From: an uncultured bacterium
GTDB lineage: Bacteria > Planctomycetota > UBA8742 > UBA2392
Direction: 5' to 3'
DNA: 17,871 bases
NCBI GenBank assembly: GCA_938014885.1
Contig: CALLQI010000019.1
Span: 1 to 17,871 of the forward strand
This document shows positions 1-6,859 of this stretch, in pieces. Every line of letters begins with the position of its first letter. Position 1 is the stretch's first letter. A program made the translations under genes and the position numbers. The notes beneath the pieces were generated by a model. It was not told where the DNA came from. It saw nothing but the letters and a program-made list of their open reading frames with translations, and ran no database searches.

Positions 1-55
1 CGCCAGTGCTAGCTTTTCGTACCGTCACTTATTGCACTGAAAACGAGGAGACCCC
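1..55. mobile_element. Terminal inverted repeat of an IS1071-like element (inner end of left copy)
   Basis: Read on the minus strand from base 55, this starts GGGGTCTCCTCG and continues through GTGCAATAAGTGACGGTACG. GGGGTC is the typical start of Tn3-family ends, and I recognise the whole as the IS1071 terminus. The same 53 bases recur in inverted orientation at 17819-17871 with one mismatch. IS1071 repeats are longer (about 110 bp), so the element continues outside the window. The identification is from memory; the inverted pair itself is directly visible. Confidence 0.85.
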
Positions 56-66
56 TACCGGCTGCA

Positions 67-762
67 GTGGAGCACTCCGACAAGGCGCTGATTTTTGACA
101 ATTCGGGCACCACGCCCATTCGCGTTGTCACAAAGAACGGCCCGGACGTGGTGTTTGAGCCCAATGCCCCGCAATGGGTGGAGGCGCAGTTTGCGGCCCC
201 ATACCGGGCTCGCCAGGCCTCGCTGAAGCAGTTGGATGCGGTCGCCAAAGGCTCGGCCCCCAACATCACGATTTCAGAAGCCGCGGCCCAGCATGGCCGA
301 AGCTATCGTGGCAAGGTTGTTGATCAAACGGCGCACCACGCGCTGCAGGAATCCGAAGATCGCGGATTCGTTATTCACGACAAAGCGCTCGGCCCCAAGC
401 GGGATTTTGACAACGGCAGCTACGCCCAAATCACCTACGCTTACGACAAGGGGAAAATTCCTGCTGAGGAAATTGTTCAACGCATAGAGCGGGAAGCCCG
501 AAGCAAAGCATTCAAAGAGCTGCCTCGCCAGGAAGCCGTCAAGCAACACCCGGAATTGCAAGCAAATTTCGTCCAGCTCGATGCGCTCAAAAAGCAAATT
601 CAGGGTCAACACCTCACGGCTGCTGAACAGGCAACGGTCATGGATCGGTTGCACGAAAACATGGCCAGGGCCATTGAGCGCGGCCCGGTTCCAGGCCAAA
701 GCGCTTCCACCGAAACCGACAAGTCAACGCCTCCCACCCCAAGCAAGGATCACGAGCGCTAG
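67..762 (+). CDS. 5'-truncated plasmid protein with KfrB-like domain (C-terminal fragment)
   Basis: The frame is open from just after a stop at 10-12 inside the IS1071 end, with no Shine-Dalgarno before the GTG at 67. This is therefore probably the C-terminal part of a larger gene cut by IS1071, not a complete 231-residue protein. Residues about 79-130 (starting SYRGKVVDQT) resemble the small beta-rich KfrB domain found at the ends of large plasmid proteins such as relaxases and polyvalent proteins. Residues about 145-205 are helical, with a LPRQEAVKQHPEL motif that I associate with the C-termini of the same proteins. The last 30 residues are Pro/Ser/Thr-rich and look disordered. Family assignment is from remembered patterns and the function is unproven. 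It suggests a conjugative-plasmid backbone or scar. Confidence 0.5.
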   Translation: MEHSDKALIFDNSGTTPIRVVTKNGPDVVFEPNAPQWVEAQFAAPYRARQASLKQLDAVAKGSAPNITISEAAAQHGRSYRGKVVDQTAHHALQESEDRGFVIHDKALGPKRDFDNGSYAQITYAYDKGKIPAEEIVQRIEREARSKAFKELPRQEAVKQHPELQANFVQLDALKKQIQGQHLTAAEQATVMDRLHENMARAIERGPVPGQSASTETDKSTPPTPSKDHER

Positions 763-794
763 ACGCCGCACCCCGCCCACTATATGATGCAATG

Positions 795-818
795 TTATGT
801 TGAAGCCATTTAACATAA
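795..818. promoter_or_regulatory. Inverted repeat in A/T-rich intergenic DNA
   Basis: TTATGTT (795-801) and AACATAA (812-818) form a perfect 7-bp inverted repeat separated by 10 bases, in an A/T-rich patch just after the truncated KfrB-like gene. There is no T-tract, so an operator is as likely as a hairpin. The regulator is unknown. Confidence 0.3.
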
Positions 819-926
819 TCTATATCGTATAACACCGCACCTTGGGCCGCTCGGCGGCGACTCACGACGTAATTGCGAAATTGGGCCGCAGTGCCTTTTG
901 CTCGTCGTGACAACATGATGGGAGGC

Positions 927-1049
927 ATGAAACACGCAAACCGCCTCATCGTGCTGCTCGTGATTGCCTCCCTCGTTGGCCTTGCCCTCCAGCCCGGAAA
1001 CAAAGGTCTGGCTGTGCGTGTCTTCGGCGTCCAAATTGAAACCAAGTGA
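927..1049 (+). CDS. Small hydrophobic protein, 40 aa
   Basis: A short ORF starting MKHANRLIVLLVIASLVG encodes a single hydrophobic segment (residues about 7-23) followed by a polar tail ending QIETK. It could be a small single-pass membrane protein or a signal-anchored peptide. Alternative in-frame ATGs lie at 915 and 918. GGAGG at 921-925 is too close to the 927 start to be an ideal ribosome site and lies downstream of the other two, so the start is uncertain. A GATCCC/GGGATC stem follows directly after the stop. I do not recognise a family. Support is the membrane-like composition and a position between remnants where no other gene fits. Confidence 0.35.
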   Translation: MKHANRLIVLLVIASLVGLALQPGNKGLAVRVFGVQIETK

Positions 1050-1057
1050 TCTGTCTT

Positions 1058-1080
1058 GATCCCGTGGACAAGCGGGGATC
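1058..1080 (+). other. Hairpin after the small ORF
   Basis: GATCCC (1058-1063) and GGGATC (1075-1080) are a perfect 6-bp inverted repeat with an 11-base loop, nine bases after the stop of the small ORF. No run of T follows, so it is not a typical intrinsic terminator. Confidence 0.3.
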
Positions 1081-1091
1081 GGCATGGAAAT

Positions 1092-1125
1092 ATGGACAAG
1101 CCTGCGACTTGCCCACATTCCCACC
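1092..1125 (+). repeat. Scrap similar to the tail of an IS21-family element
   Basis: ATGGACAAGCCTGCG at 1092 followed by TTGCCCAC and CCCACC matches, with few changes, ATGGACAACCCTGCG at 10768 followed by TTGCCCAC and CCCACC. The 10768 copy lies in the non-coding tail of the intact second IS21 element. This suggests the DNA before IS21 element 1 holds the end of another, older IS of that kind, or that both copied the same structured motif. The shared blocks are seen directly; the origin is inference. Confidence 0.4.
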
Positions 1126-1329
1126 CCTCGCACCCCCTTGCCCACAGGCGCCCACGGGCCTGACGCGCTGCGCTTGCCTTTTGTGATTTTCATCTCTTAG
1201 AACACTCGCTTTGCGGGCATCATGTTGATTTCCACGTAAATCTGACCCCTCTGAGCTGAGTTTTTTCATCCAACTTTGACCCCTTGAGTAAGGTCTTCTG
1301 CTTGTTTTTTGAGCAGGAGGGTTCAAGGA

Positions 1330-2862
1330 GTGATCAACGTGGGAACACTGGCAAAGATCCGCAGGATGCACCTGCGCGACGGCCTTCCAATCAAAGAAAT
1401 CGAGCGGCGCACGGGCCTGGCCAGAAACACCATCAAGGTGTGGCTGCGCAAGGGCGAGATGGTCCAGCCCAAGTACCCTCAGCGGGTGGTGGTGAGCAAG
1501 CTCGACGGTTTCACCGAGATGCTGGCAACCTGGCTCAAGGCCGATCAGCATCGCGGCAAACGCGATCGCCGCACCATCAAGGCCCTGTACGAAGCCCTGA
1601 CCGAGCAGGGGTACACCGGCGGCTACGGCCGGGTGGCCGCCTTTGCCCGGCGCTGGCGAGAGGATCAGTCGGGCAAGGTCGACAAGGCCGCCTTCGTTCC
1701 TTTGAAGTTTGCGCTGGGCGACGCGTTCCAGTTCGACTGGAGCACCGAATATGCCTGGGTGGGCGGGCTGCGCCGGCGCCTGGAGGTGGCGCACACCAAG
1801 CTGTGTGGCAGCCGCGCCTTCTGGCTGGTGGCCTATCCGACCCAGAGTCACGAGATGCTGTTTGACGCCCATGCCCGGGCGTTTGCCGCCTTCGGCGGCG
1901 TGCCCCAGCGCGGTATTTACGACAACATGAAGACCGCCGTGGACAAGGTCGGCGCGGGCAAGAAGCGTGTGATCAACGCGCGCTTTGAAGCCATGACGGG
2001 CCACTACCTGTTCGAGCCCGAGTTCTGCAACGTCGCCAGCGGCTGGGAGAAGGGCATCGTGGAGAAGAACGTGCGCGACCGGCGCAGCAGCATCTGGCAC
2101 AAGGCGCTCAAACAGCGCTGGCCCAGCATGGAAGCGCTCAACGACTGGCTGGCCCAGGAGTGCCGCGCCGCGTGGGCCGAACTCAACCACCCCGAATGGC
2201 CCACGCTGAAGGTGGCCGACGTGCTGCAAGACGAACAACTGCGCCTCATGCCCAACCCCAAGCCGTTTGATGGTTACGTGGAGGTGCTCGCCCGGGTCTC
2301 CAGCACGGCGCTGGTGCACCTGCAGCGCAACCGCTACAGCGTACCGACCGAGCACGTCCACGAGGTGGTCAGCCTGCGCCTGTACCCGGACCGCCTGGAC
2401 GTGGTGGCCGAGAACATCCGCATCGCCAGCCACGCGCGCAGCTTCGAGCGCAGCCTGACCTTCTACGACTGGCGCCACTACGTGAGCCTGATCGAACGCA
2501 AGCCCGGCGCATTGCGCAACGGCGCGCCCTTCGAGACCCTGCCCGAACCATTGAAGAAGCTGCAGTCCATCCTGCTGCGCCACGAGGGCGGTGACCGGGT
2601 GATGGCGCAGGTGCTGGCGGCCGTGCCGGTGCATGGTCTGGAGCCGGTGCTGGTGGCGGCCGAGCTGGCACTGGAGAGCGGCAAGCCCAGTGGCGAGCAT
2701 GTGCTCAACGTGCTGGCACGTTTGAAGGCTGGTGGCCAGACGGGCGATGCCCAGGAGGTCAAGACGCCCTTGACGCTGACGGTGCAGCCGCTGGCCAATG
2801 TGCAGCGTTACGACCGGCTGCGCTCGGTGGATGGCGACGATGCTCCAGGAGCGCAGCCATGA
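1330..2862 (+). CDS. istA: IS21-family transposase IstA
   Basis: This is the DDE transposase of the IS21 family, which cuts and joins the element ends with IstB as helper ATPase. The GTG at 1330 is preferred because AGGAGG lies nine bases before it, although the frame also extends to a TTG at 1309. The N-terminus carries a helix-turn-helix (GLPIKEIERRTGLARNTIKVW). The catalytic core shows D136 in QFDWS, D198 in IYDNMK and E245 in EKGIVE, followed by the usual C-terminal beta-rich domain with RNRYSVPT. At about 510 residues it has the usual family length with no stop or frameshift. The stop overlaps the istB start (ATGA), which normally couples their translation. The protein looks functional but its element lacks a full istB and right end. 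Confidence 0.92.
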   Translation: MINVGTLAKIRRMHLRDGLPIKEIERRTGLARNTIKVWLRKGEMVQPKYPQRVVVSKLDGFTEMLATWLKADQHRGKRDRRTIKALYEALTEQGYTGGYGRVAAFARRWREDQSGKVDKAAFVPLKFALGDAFQFDWSTEYAWVGGLRRRLEVAHTKLCGSRAFWLVAYPTQSHEMLFDAHARAFAAFGGVPQRGIYDNMKTAVDKVGAGKKRVINARFEAMTGHYLFEPEFCNVASGWEKGIVEKNVRDRRSSIWHKALKQRWPSMEALNDWLAQECRAAWAELNHPEWPTLKVADVLQDEQLRLMPNPKPFDGYVEVLARVSSTALVHLQRNRYSVPTEHVHEVVSLRLYPDRLDVVAENIRIASHARSFERSLTFYDWRHYVSLIERKPGALRNGAPFETLPEPLKKLQSILLRHEGGDRVMAQVLAAVPVHGLEPVLVAAELALESGKPSGEHVLNVLARLKAGGQTGDAQEVKTPLTLTVQPLANVQRYDRLRSVDGDDAPGAQP

Positions 2863-3106
2863 GCCAGGCCATCGTCACAGCGCTCAAGGCCTTGAAGCTG
2901 CACGGCATGGCCGCCAACTACCCCGAGGTGGCCGCGCAGGCGCGGCACACCGAGTTCAGTCCCGAGGCGTTCCTGGGTCAGTTGCTGCGCGCCGAACAGG
3001 CCGAGCGCACGGTGCGCTCCATGGCGTACCAGATGGGCGCGGCACGCTTCCCCGCGCACCGCGATCTGGCGGGCTTTGAATTCGGCCAGGCCGGTGTGGA
3101 CGAAGG
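2859..3106 (+). pseudogene. istB: istB fragment (N-terminal third)
   Basis: The gene starts at an ATG overlapping the istA stop and encodes the IstB N-terminal helical domain (ALKALKLHGMAANYPEV, then AEQAERTVRSMAYQMGAARFP). Homology ends near VDEGQ, before the AAA+ ATPase core with its Walker A and B motifs. The frame then runs on through DNA antisense to the dehalogenase until a stop at 3162-3164, so any product would be a chimera without ATPase activity. A full IstB is about 250-265 residues. The breakpoint lies within a few bases of the dehalogenase stop codon. Confidence 0.85.
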
Positions 3107-3799
3107 TCAGACTCGCTGGGCGACAAACTTCACTAAGTCGTCCAACGAGCGTCCCTCTGCGTGAGCCCGCACGCCAAGTTGCTCCATCGGCTGGGCAGTG
3201 CGGTTGACCCAAAAGGTCGTGTAGCCAAACCACGTAGCTCCAGCGATATCCCAGCCGTTCGAGGATGCAAAGAGGATTTCTTCGGGCCTGAAGCCAAGCG
3301 CGTCAGGGCCTAGCTGGTACGCCTCTGGCGCCGTCTTGAAGCGTTGAACTGAGTCGACGCTCAACAGATGATCAAAGTGTGAGCCGAGGCCAGCGGCGGA
3401 CACTGCATCGGCGAGCATCTCTGGGTCTCCGTTGGACAGGATTGCGAGGGGAAGTCCCATCGCATTCAGGCGCTTTAGAGCACCGCTGTTCTCGTCGTAC
3501 GCCTTCAGTCGGCGGTATTGATCAAGTAGCTCTGCTCGTTGCGGAGGGGTCACAGTCAGGTTCAGGCGAAGACAGGCAAATGTGAGTGCGTCTTCGGTCA
3601 CCTGCCAGAACGAGACGTACTTGTCGCAAAGTGTTCGGAGTCTCGTGTACTCGATTTGTTTGTCGCGCCAGAGCTGCGCGAGGGTTTCGCCTCGCCCGGG
3701 GAAAAATCGGTCGGCTGTGGCACCAACCGAGTAAACGTCGAATAGCGTGCCGTAGGCATCGAATGCAACTGCCTTAAGCGGCGGGTGAAAGTTCGCCAT
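3107..3799 (-). CDS. L-2-haloacid dehalogenase (type II, HAD superfamily)
   Basis: The enzyme hydrolyses (S)-2-haloacids such as chloroacetate or 2-chloropropionate to hydroxyacids through an aspartyl-ester intermediate, in the cytoplasm. The ATG at 3799 is chosen because GGAG lies six bases before it; the frame continues 20 codons upstream without such a site. The protein is 230 residues, normal for the family. All catalytic residues known for the Pseudomonas enzyme L-DEX YL are present at a constant offset of four: D14, T18, R45, S122, N123, K155, Y161, S179, N181 and D184. It is transcribed divergently from a LysR gene, a common arrangement for inducible dehalogenases, and IS1071-flanked dehalogenase genes are known from Delftia plasmid pUO1. 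Its 3' end abuts the truncated istB. Confidence 0.92.
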   Translation of the reverse strand: MANFHPPLKAVAFDAYGTLFDVYSVGATADRFFPGRGETLAQLWRDKQIEYTRLRTLCDKYVSFWQVTEDALTFACLRLNLTVTPPQRAELLDQYRRLKAYDENSGALKRLNAMGLPLAILSNGDPEMLADAVSAAGLGSHFDHLLSVDSVQRFKTAPEAYQLGPDALGFRPEEILFASSNGWDIAGATWFGYTTFWVNRTAQPMEQLGVRAHAEGRSLDDLVKFVAQRV

Positions 3800-3864
3800 C
3801 CATGTCTCCTTCCTACCTGTGGGTGAACGCCTTTTGAAGACGCCCCGGAAGGTTGCCATAGCGG

Positions 3865-3880
3865 CTTTACATGAGTAAAG
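3865..3880. promoter_or_regulatory. LysR-type operator between dehalogenase and regulator
   Basis: CTTTAC (3865-3870), ATGA and GTAAAG (3875-3880) form a perfect 6-bp inverted repeat with a four-base centre. It contains the T-N11-A pattern (T3866, A3878) of LysR-type binding sites. It lies in the 118-bp divergent gap, about 65 bp before the dehalogenase start and 37 bp before the regulator start, where such a protein would control both genes. Confidence 0.65.
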
Positions 3881-3917
3881 TTGAATCTTTTAACGAATGC
3901 ATAAGCGGTTGAAACCT

Positions 3918-4943
3918 ATGGCCAAGCATCTGGAGCTAGACGTGTTGCGCACTTTCGAGGCGGTTGTACGAGAGGGCAGCTTTGCTCGGGCTGCCGAGCG
4001 AATGTGTCTGACAGCGCCCGCCATAAGTTTGCAAATGAAGCGGCTTGACGCCGTGCTTGGGGGAGACGTTTTTTACAAGGACGGACGCGGGAAAAGTCTT
4101 ACGGATAAGGGTCAACGGCTCCTTGAGCATGCGCGCCGCATGCTGCACTTGAATGATCTGGCACTCAGCGAGTTCACTCAGACCAATTTCCGTGGCAGGG
4201 TTCGCTTAGGCGTTGCGCAGGACTTTGCCGAAGGCGCACTGATCATGTTGCTACGCGAGATTCAGGATGCTCATAGAGAGGTACAGATCGATCTTGTGGT
4301 CGACCTAAACCGGCGCATTCATGCCGCGTTTGAAAGAGGCGAACTGGACGTGGCGATCGCAACGTCTGATCCGCTAGGGGAGCCCTTAGGCGAGAGCCTT
4401 TTGGATACAGAGCTCATTTGGATTGCCGCGCGGGATTTCAAGCTGACTCCTGGTGCGCCACTTCCGCTAGTCCTATTTCCGGAGCCCTGCATTGTTCGTG
4501 ACATCGTGCTGCGTGCGCTTGTAGAACATGGCATCTCGTGGAGACCAGCTTGTGTCAGCACCAGCCTAGAGGGGTTACTCAGTGCGACCAAAGCTGGTCT
4601 GGGCATAACAGTTCGTTCACCTCAGCAGCTGACGCGAGACCTCGTGAAGGTATCGCCAGGTTTGGGCCTACCGATGCTTCCCGACGTAAGTGTCGCCATG
4701 CGTATCAACGATAACGGGCCGTCTTCACAAGCCTTAACTCGTCACATTGCAGAATTGGTTCGCAATGTGGTGCTAGTCGAGGCAGCTCGGGTAGTGCGAC
4801 CGCTAGATGATGTTGTTGGTCACGACGCTGTTGAAGCTTTCTCGGTTCCAAAATGCGCTGTCAAAGACGATATGGGGCAGCCGATTGGTCGTCCGGACCG
4901 CGAACGAATGGGATCCCGTGGTGGGACCGCTGAACTTGCGTAG
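3918..4943 (+). CDS. LysR-family regulator, probable dehalogenase regulator
   Basis: The N-terminal winged helix-turn-helix is clear (LDVLRTFEAVVREGSFARAA, then LTAPAISLQMKRLDAVLG), followed by the two-lobed effector-binding domain. The ATG at 3918 puts the start nine residues before the conserved LRTFEAV; an upstream in-frame ATG at 3897 cannot be excluded, as neither has a strong ribosome site. The protein is 341 residues, about 40 longer than usual. The tail after about residue 300 (ending GGTAELA) shows no family resemblance and may be read-through into foreign DNA after a 3' rearrangement. Divergent orientation and the palindrome at 3865-3880 suggest it activates the dehalogenase in response to its substrate. 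That role is inferred. Confidence 0.85.
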   Translation: MAKHLELDVLRTFEAVVREGSFARAAERMCLTAPAISLQMKRLDAVLGGDVFYKDGRGKSLTDKGQRLLEHARRMLHLNDLALSEFTQTNFRGRVRLGVAQDFAEGALIMLLREIQDAHREVQIDLVVDLNRRIHAAFERGELDVAIATSDPLGEPLGESLLDTELIWIAARDFKLTPGAPLPLVLFPEPCIVRDIVLRALVEHGISWRPACVSTSLEGLLSATKAGLGITVRSPQQLTRDLVKVSPGLGLPMLPDVSVAMRINDNGPSSQALTRHIAELVRNVVLVEAARVVRPLDDVVGHDAVEAFSVPKCAVKDDMGQPIGRPDRERMGSRGGTAELA

Positions 4944-4970
4944 ACCGTTGAACAAAGCTGCCATGAAGGT

Positions 4971-4995
4971 CCTTTTTTAGGCTGGTCTAAAAAGG
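4971..4995. terminator. A/T-rich hairpin after the LysR gene
   Basis: CCTTTTTTAG (4971-4980) and CTAAAAAGG (4987-4995) pair with one bulged T around a six-base loop, 27 bases after the LysR stop. The stem is A/T-rich and has no separate T-tract, so it could equally be a scar or the end of a small element. The rest of 4944-5052 holds nothing I recognise. Confidence 0.3.
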
Positions 4996-5052
4996 TAGTA
5001 AGCGCTTCATGCGCCTCTAGCGCTGCGCAATCGCTGATTCAGTTGAGTAGTT

Positions 5053-5250
5053 TCAAGTTCCAATCGAGCCGCTACGGCGTCGGGGTTGGGCATCAGAGCC
5101 TTGCTTCAGTGAGCCAGCTGGAAGTTTCGCAAGCGCGCGGTGCCTAAGGATGCGTACATCTCGTTGGTGATGTGCCTTCGTCTTCTCTGGCCGCGCAGTG
5201 GTCAGAGTGAGAACAGCGTTTTCTCTATAGATGTTGACGTGCCTGCTCAT
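5053..5250 (-). CDS. Small unknown ORF divergent from marR, possibly truncated
   Basis: A 65-residue ORF starts with ATG at 5250 behind a strong ribosome site: AGGAGG lies 4 bases before it, read on the minus strand. It points away from the MarR gene across a palindromic operator, the usual place for the gene a MarR protein controls. The product (starting MSRHVNIYRENAVL) is basic and matches no family I know. The good start but unfamiliar, Arg-rich C-terminal half suggests the 5' end of a target gene joined to unrelated DNA. That is inference; it could also be a genuine small protein. Confidence 0.4.
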   Translation of the reverse strand: MSRHVNIYRENAVLTLTTARPEKTKAHHQRDVRILRHRALAKLPAGSLKQGSDAQPRRRSGSIGT

Positions 5251-5297
5251 GTCTCCTCCTGGGTGTGTCTGGGCGTTCTCGCCTTGTGCGAAAATAT

Positions 5298-5329
5298 TTC
5301 GTATGCGAGTTATATGATTCGTATACGAA
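5298..5329. promoter_or_regulatory. Double MarR-type operator
   Basis: TTCGTATACGAA at 5318-5329 is a perfect 12-bp palindrome. A near copy, TTCGTATGCGAG, lies at 5298-5309, exactly 20 bp (about two helical turns) away. Both sit between the divergent small ORF and marR, where binding would block both promoters. Size and symmetry fit MarR-family dimers. Confidence 0.7.
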
Positions 5330-5365
5330 ATACTTTAAAGTTGCGGCCATCAGCGCGGAGTTCAG

Positions 5366-5827
5366 ATGAAACAAAAGAAGACTCGTTTGGTCTTTTTGCT
5401 CAACATTGCCTACAGAGCTGTAGATCGCTGGCTGGAGAACGAGGGTGGAGGAGCCTCGGCACTGTCTGCCGCGCAAGCGGGAACGATGTTCTATTTGGCT
5501 GAGAACGACGGAGCTCTAACGGGCGACGTGGCCGCAGCGCTCAATATCGGTGCTCCTGCGATGTCAGGGTTGGCCAATCGACTTGAGCAGGCTGGATTTT
5601 TGACGCGTCAGCGCGACGAAGAGGATGGAAGAGCGATACGTCTCTACCAAACTGATGAGGGCAGGCTTGCCGCCCAGCGTACAAAAAGTGCTCTCACGGC
5701 ACTGAATTTTCAGTTGACGGATGGCTTCAACGAGCAAGAAATGGAAGTCGTAGGGCGATGGCTTGAAGCGTTGCCGAAAAAGCTAGCAATTGAGGGGCCT
5801 CGGTCGTCTGGCCAGCGCCTCAACTGA
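5366..5827 (+). CDS. MarR-family transcriptional regulator
   Basis: This 153-residue protein has the MarR layout: N-terminal dimerisation helices, then a winged helix-turn-helix (LTGDVAAALNIGAPAMSGLANRLEQAGFL), a wing with the typical QRDEEDGRAIRLYQTDEG pattern, and C-terminal helices. The ATG at 5366 has GGAG five bases upstream. It lies just downstream of two copies of a TTCGTATACGAA-type palindrome, so it probably represses itself and the divergent small ORF. A lipB gene follows 68 bp downstream on the same strand and may be co-transcribed. The ligand cannot be read from sequence; cysteine-based sensing of the OhrR type is not suggested, because I see no N-terminal cysteine. Confidence 0.88.
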   Translation: MKQKKTRLVFLLNIAYRAVDRWLENEGGGASALSAAQAGTMFYLAENDGALTGDVAAALNIGAPAMSGLANRLEQAGFLTRQRDEEDGRAIRLYQTDEGRLAAQRTKSALTALNFQLTDGFNEQEMEVVGRWLEALPKKLAIEGPRSSGQRLN

Positions 5828-5895
5828 AGCCGAAATCGGGCATCAAATTGTGCTCACCCGAGATGCTTCTTCCGCACCGCGCGCAGTCAGTTTTT

Positions 5896-6597
5896 ATGAT
5901 CGTTAGATTTTTGGGGCAAGTGGATTACCAGTCAACGGTCGCGGCCATGCGTGCATTCACCGCCGCGCGCGATGCAGATACATGTGACGAGCTATGGCTC
6001 TGCGAGCATCCTCCAACTTTTACTCAGGGGCTGTCTGGAAAGCCTGAGCACCTACTCTCACCTGGGGACATACCTGTGGTTGCAAGCGATCGCGGTGGGC
6101 AAGTGAGTTATCACGGGCCGGGACAGGTTACTGCTTATCCCTTAGTCGACCTGCGGCGAATCAACATATTCGTCAAGGAGTACGTGGCTCGTCTGGAGTT
6201 GGCAATCGTCGAAACGCTCAGTAGTTTTGGCGTCGATGGCATACGAGTGTCAGGCGCTCCAGGTGTCTATGTGCACTCGAACGTATCAAGGGACCCGAAA
6301 ATTGCTGCAGGGTCGCGCAAGTTGGAGGAAGAACTCCAGCGGGTGGCAAAGATTGCAGCTCTTGGCATCAAAGTAAGTCGGCATTGCACCTACCACGGTC
6401 TTTCACTCAACGTGGCAATGGATCTGCGCCCGTTCGAGCACATTAATCCGTGTGGGTATGTTGGGCTGCGAACCACCTCCCTTCAAGAGGTAGGTGTGGC
6501 CACTGACTGGTCAACTGTGGCAGAGAGGCTTGCTGACAGACTGTTATCGCAACTCGTGGTGAGTTCTAGAAGCGATGCGACGCCAGCGCCGGCTTGA
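5896..6597 (+). CDS. lipB: Octanoyl-[acyl-carrier-protein]:protein N-octanoyltransferase LipB
   Basis: LipB moves octanoyl groups from acyl-carrier protein to lipoyl domains of 2-oxoacid dehydrogenases and the glycine cleavage H protein; LipA then adds sulphur. The signature RGGQVSYHGPGQ is at residues 66-77. The catalytic lysine and cysteine are K152 (KIAALG) and C186 (NPCG), 34 residues apart exactly as K135 and C169 in E. coli. About 17 extra residues, rich in Glu/Lys/Arg, lie between GVYV and K152; insertions here occur in betaproteobacterial LipB as far as I recall. The ATG at 5896 gives 233 residues; an upstream TTG frame exists but is less likely. No lipA is present in the window. Finding lipB in accessory DNA behind a MarR gene suggests an extra copy. 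Confidence 0.93.
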   Translation: MIVRFLGQVDYQSTVAAMRAFTAARDADTCDELWLCEHPPTFTQGLSGKPEHLLSPGDIPVVASDRGGQVSYHGPGQVTAYPLVDLRRINIFVKEYVARLELAIVETLSSFGVDGIRVSGAPGVYVHSNVSRDPKIAAGSRKLEEELQRVAKIAALGIKVSRHCTYHGLSLNVAMDLRPFEHINPCGYVGLRTTSLQEVGVATDWSTVAERLADRLLSQLVVSSRSDATPAPA

Positions 6598-6859
6598 CAC
6601 CTCGAAAACCTGTCCAGCCAGAGGTATCGAACTCCTCACCATGAGGCGCACTCTATGCGCATCGCCTTCAATCACATTCAGCCTGGCAGGCCTATGCAGA
6701 ACCCCTATGTCGAGCCGAGGGGACTTCAAGCAGCCTAGCGAGAACATTTGCGCGCTTTCGGCAATTTTTCCATCACGGTACTTTTTATACAGCCCGTATG
6801 CTTGACCGCACGCGAACGTACAGGCGGCACCACATTGAGTGCAATGGAGGAGACAGAGG
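6598..6859. other. Intergenic stretch, no confident gene
   Basis: This gap separates lipB from the DUF4062 gene. On the minus strand one frame stays open from about 6869 to the stop at 6544. It contains a Cys-rich stretch (CTQCGAACTFACGQAYGLYK) and the segment RLMVRSSIPLAGQVFEV, but it has no plausible start and overlaps both neighbours. It may be a decayed gene piece. No terminator or clear promoter was identified. Confidence 0.3.

Larger units (their letters stand above)
1223..3106 (+). mobile_element. IS21-family element 1, right end deleted
   Basis: The left end appears to start TGTTGATTTCCACG at 1223, with TCTGACCCC and a second similar TTTGACCCC about 30 bases further in. Repeated sites inside the end are normal for IS21. 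The element holds a complete istA and the first 80 or so codons of istB. The rest of istB and the right terminus are missing: the sequence changes around 3100-3106 into the 3' end of a convergent dehalogenase gene. The element is therefore an immobile remnant unless helped in trans. Confidence 0.75.

Noticed and set aside
946..2700. 584-residue open frame on the minus strand
   Set aside because: It lies antisense to the intact istA, has no ribosome site and no family resemblance; it is a by-product of G/C-rich codon use.
5896..6597. LipB insertion before the catalytic lysine as a novel domain
   Set aside because: The added residues are few and I recall comparable inserts in betaproteobacterial LipB; the K152-C186 spacing is normal.
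6600..6690. tRNA-like arm on the minus strand (AGTTCGATACC with flanking GAGG/CCTC)
   Set aside because: The T-stem has an A-C mismatch and no acceptor stem or anticodon arm of the right size can be formed.
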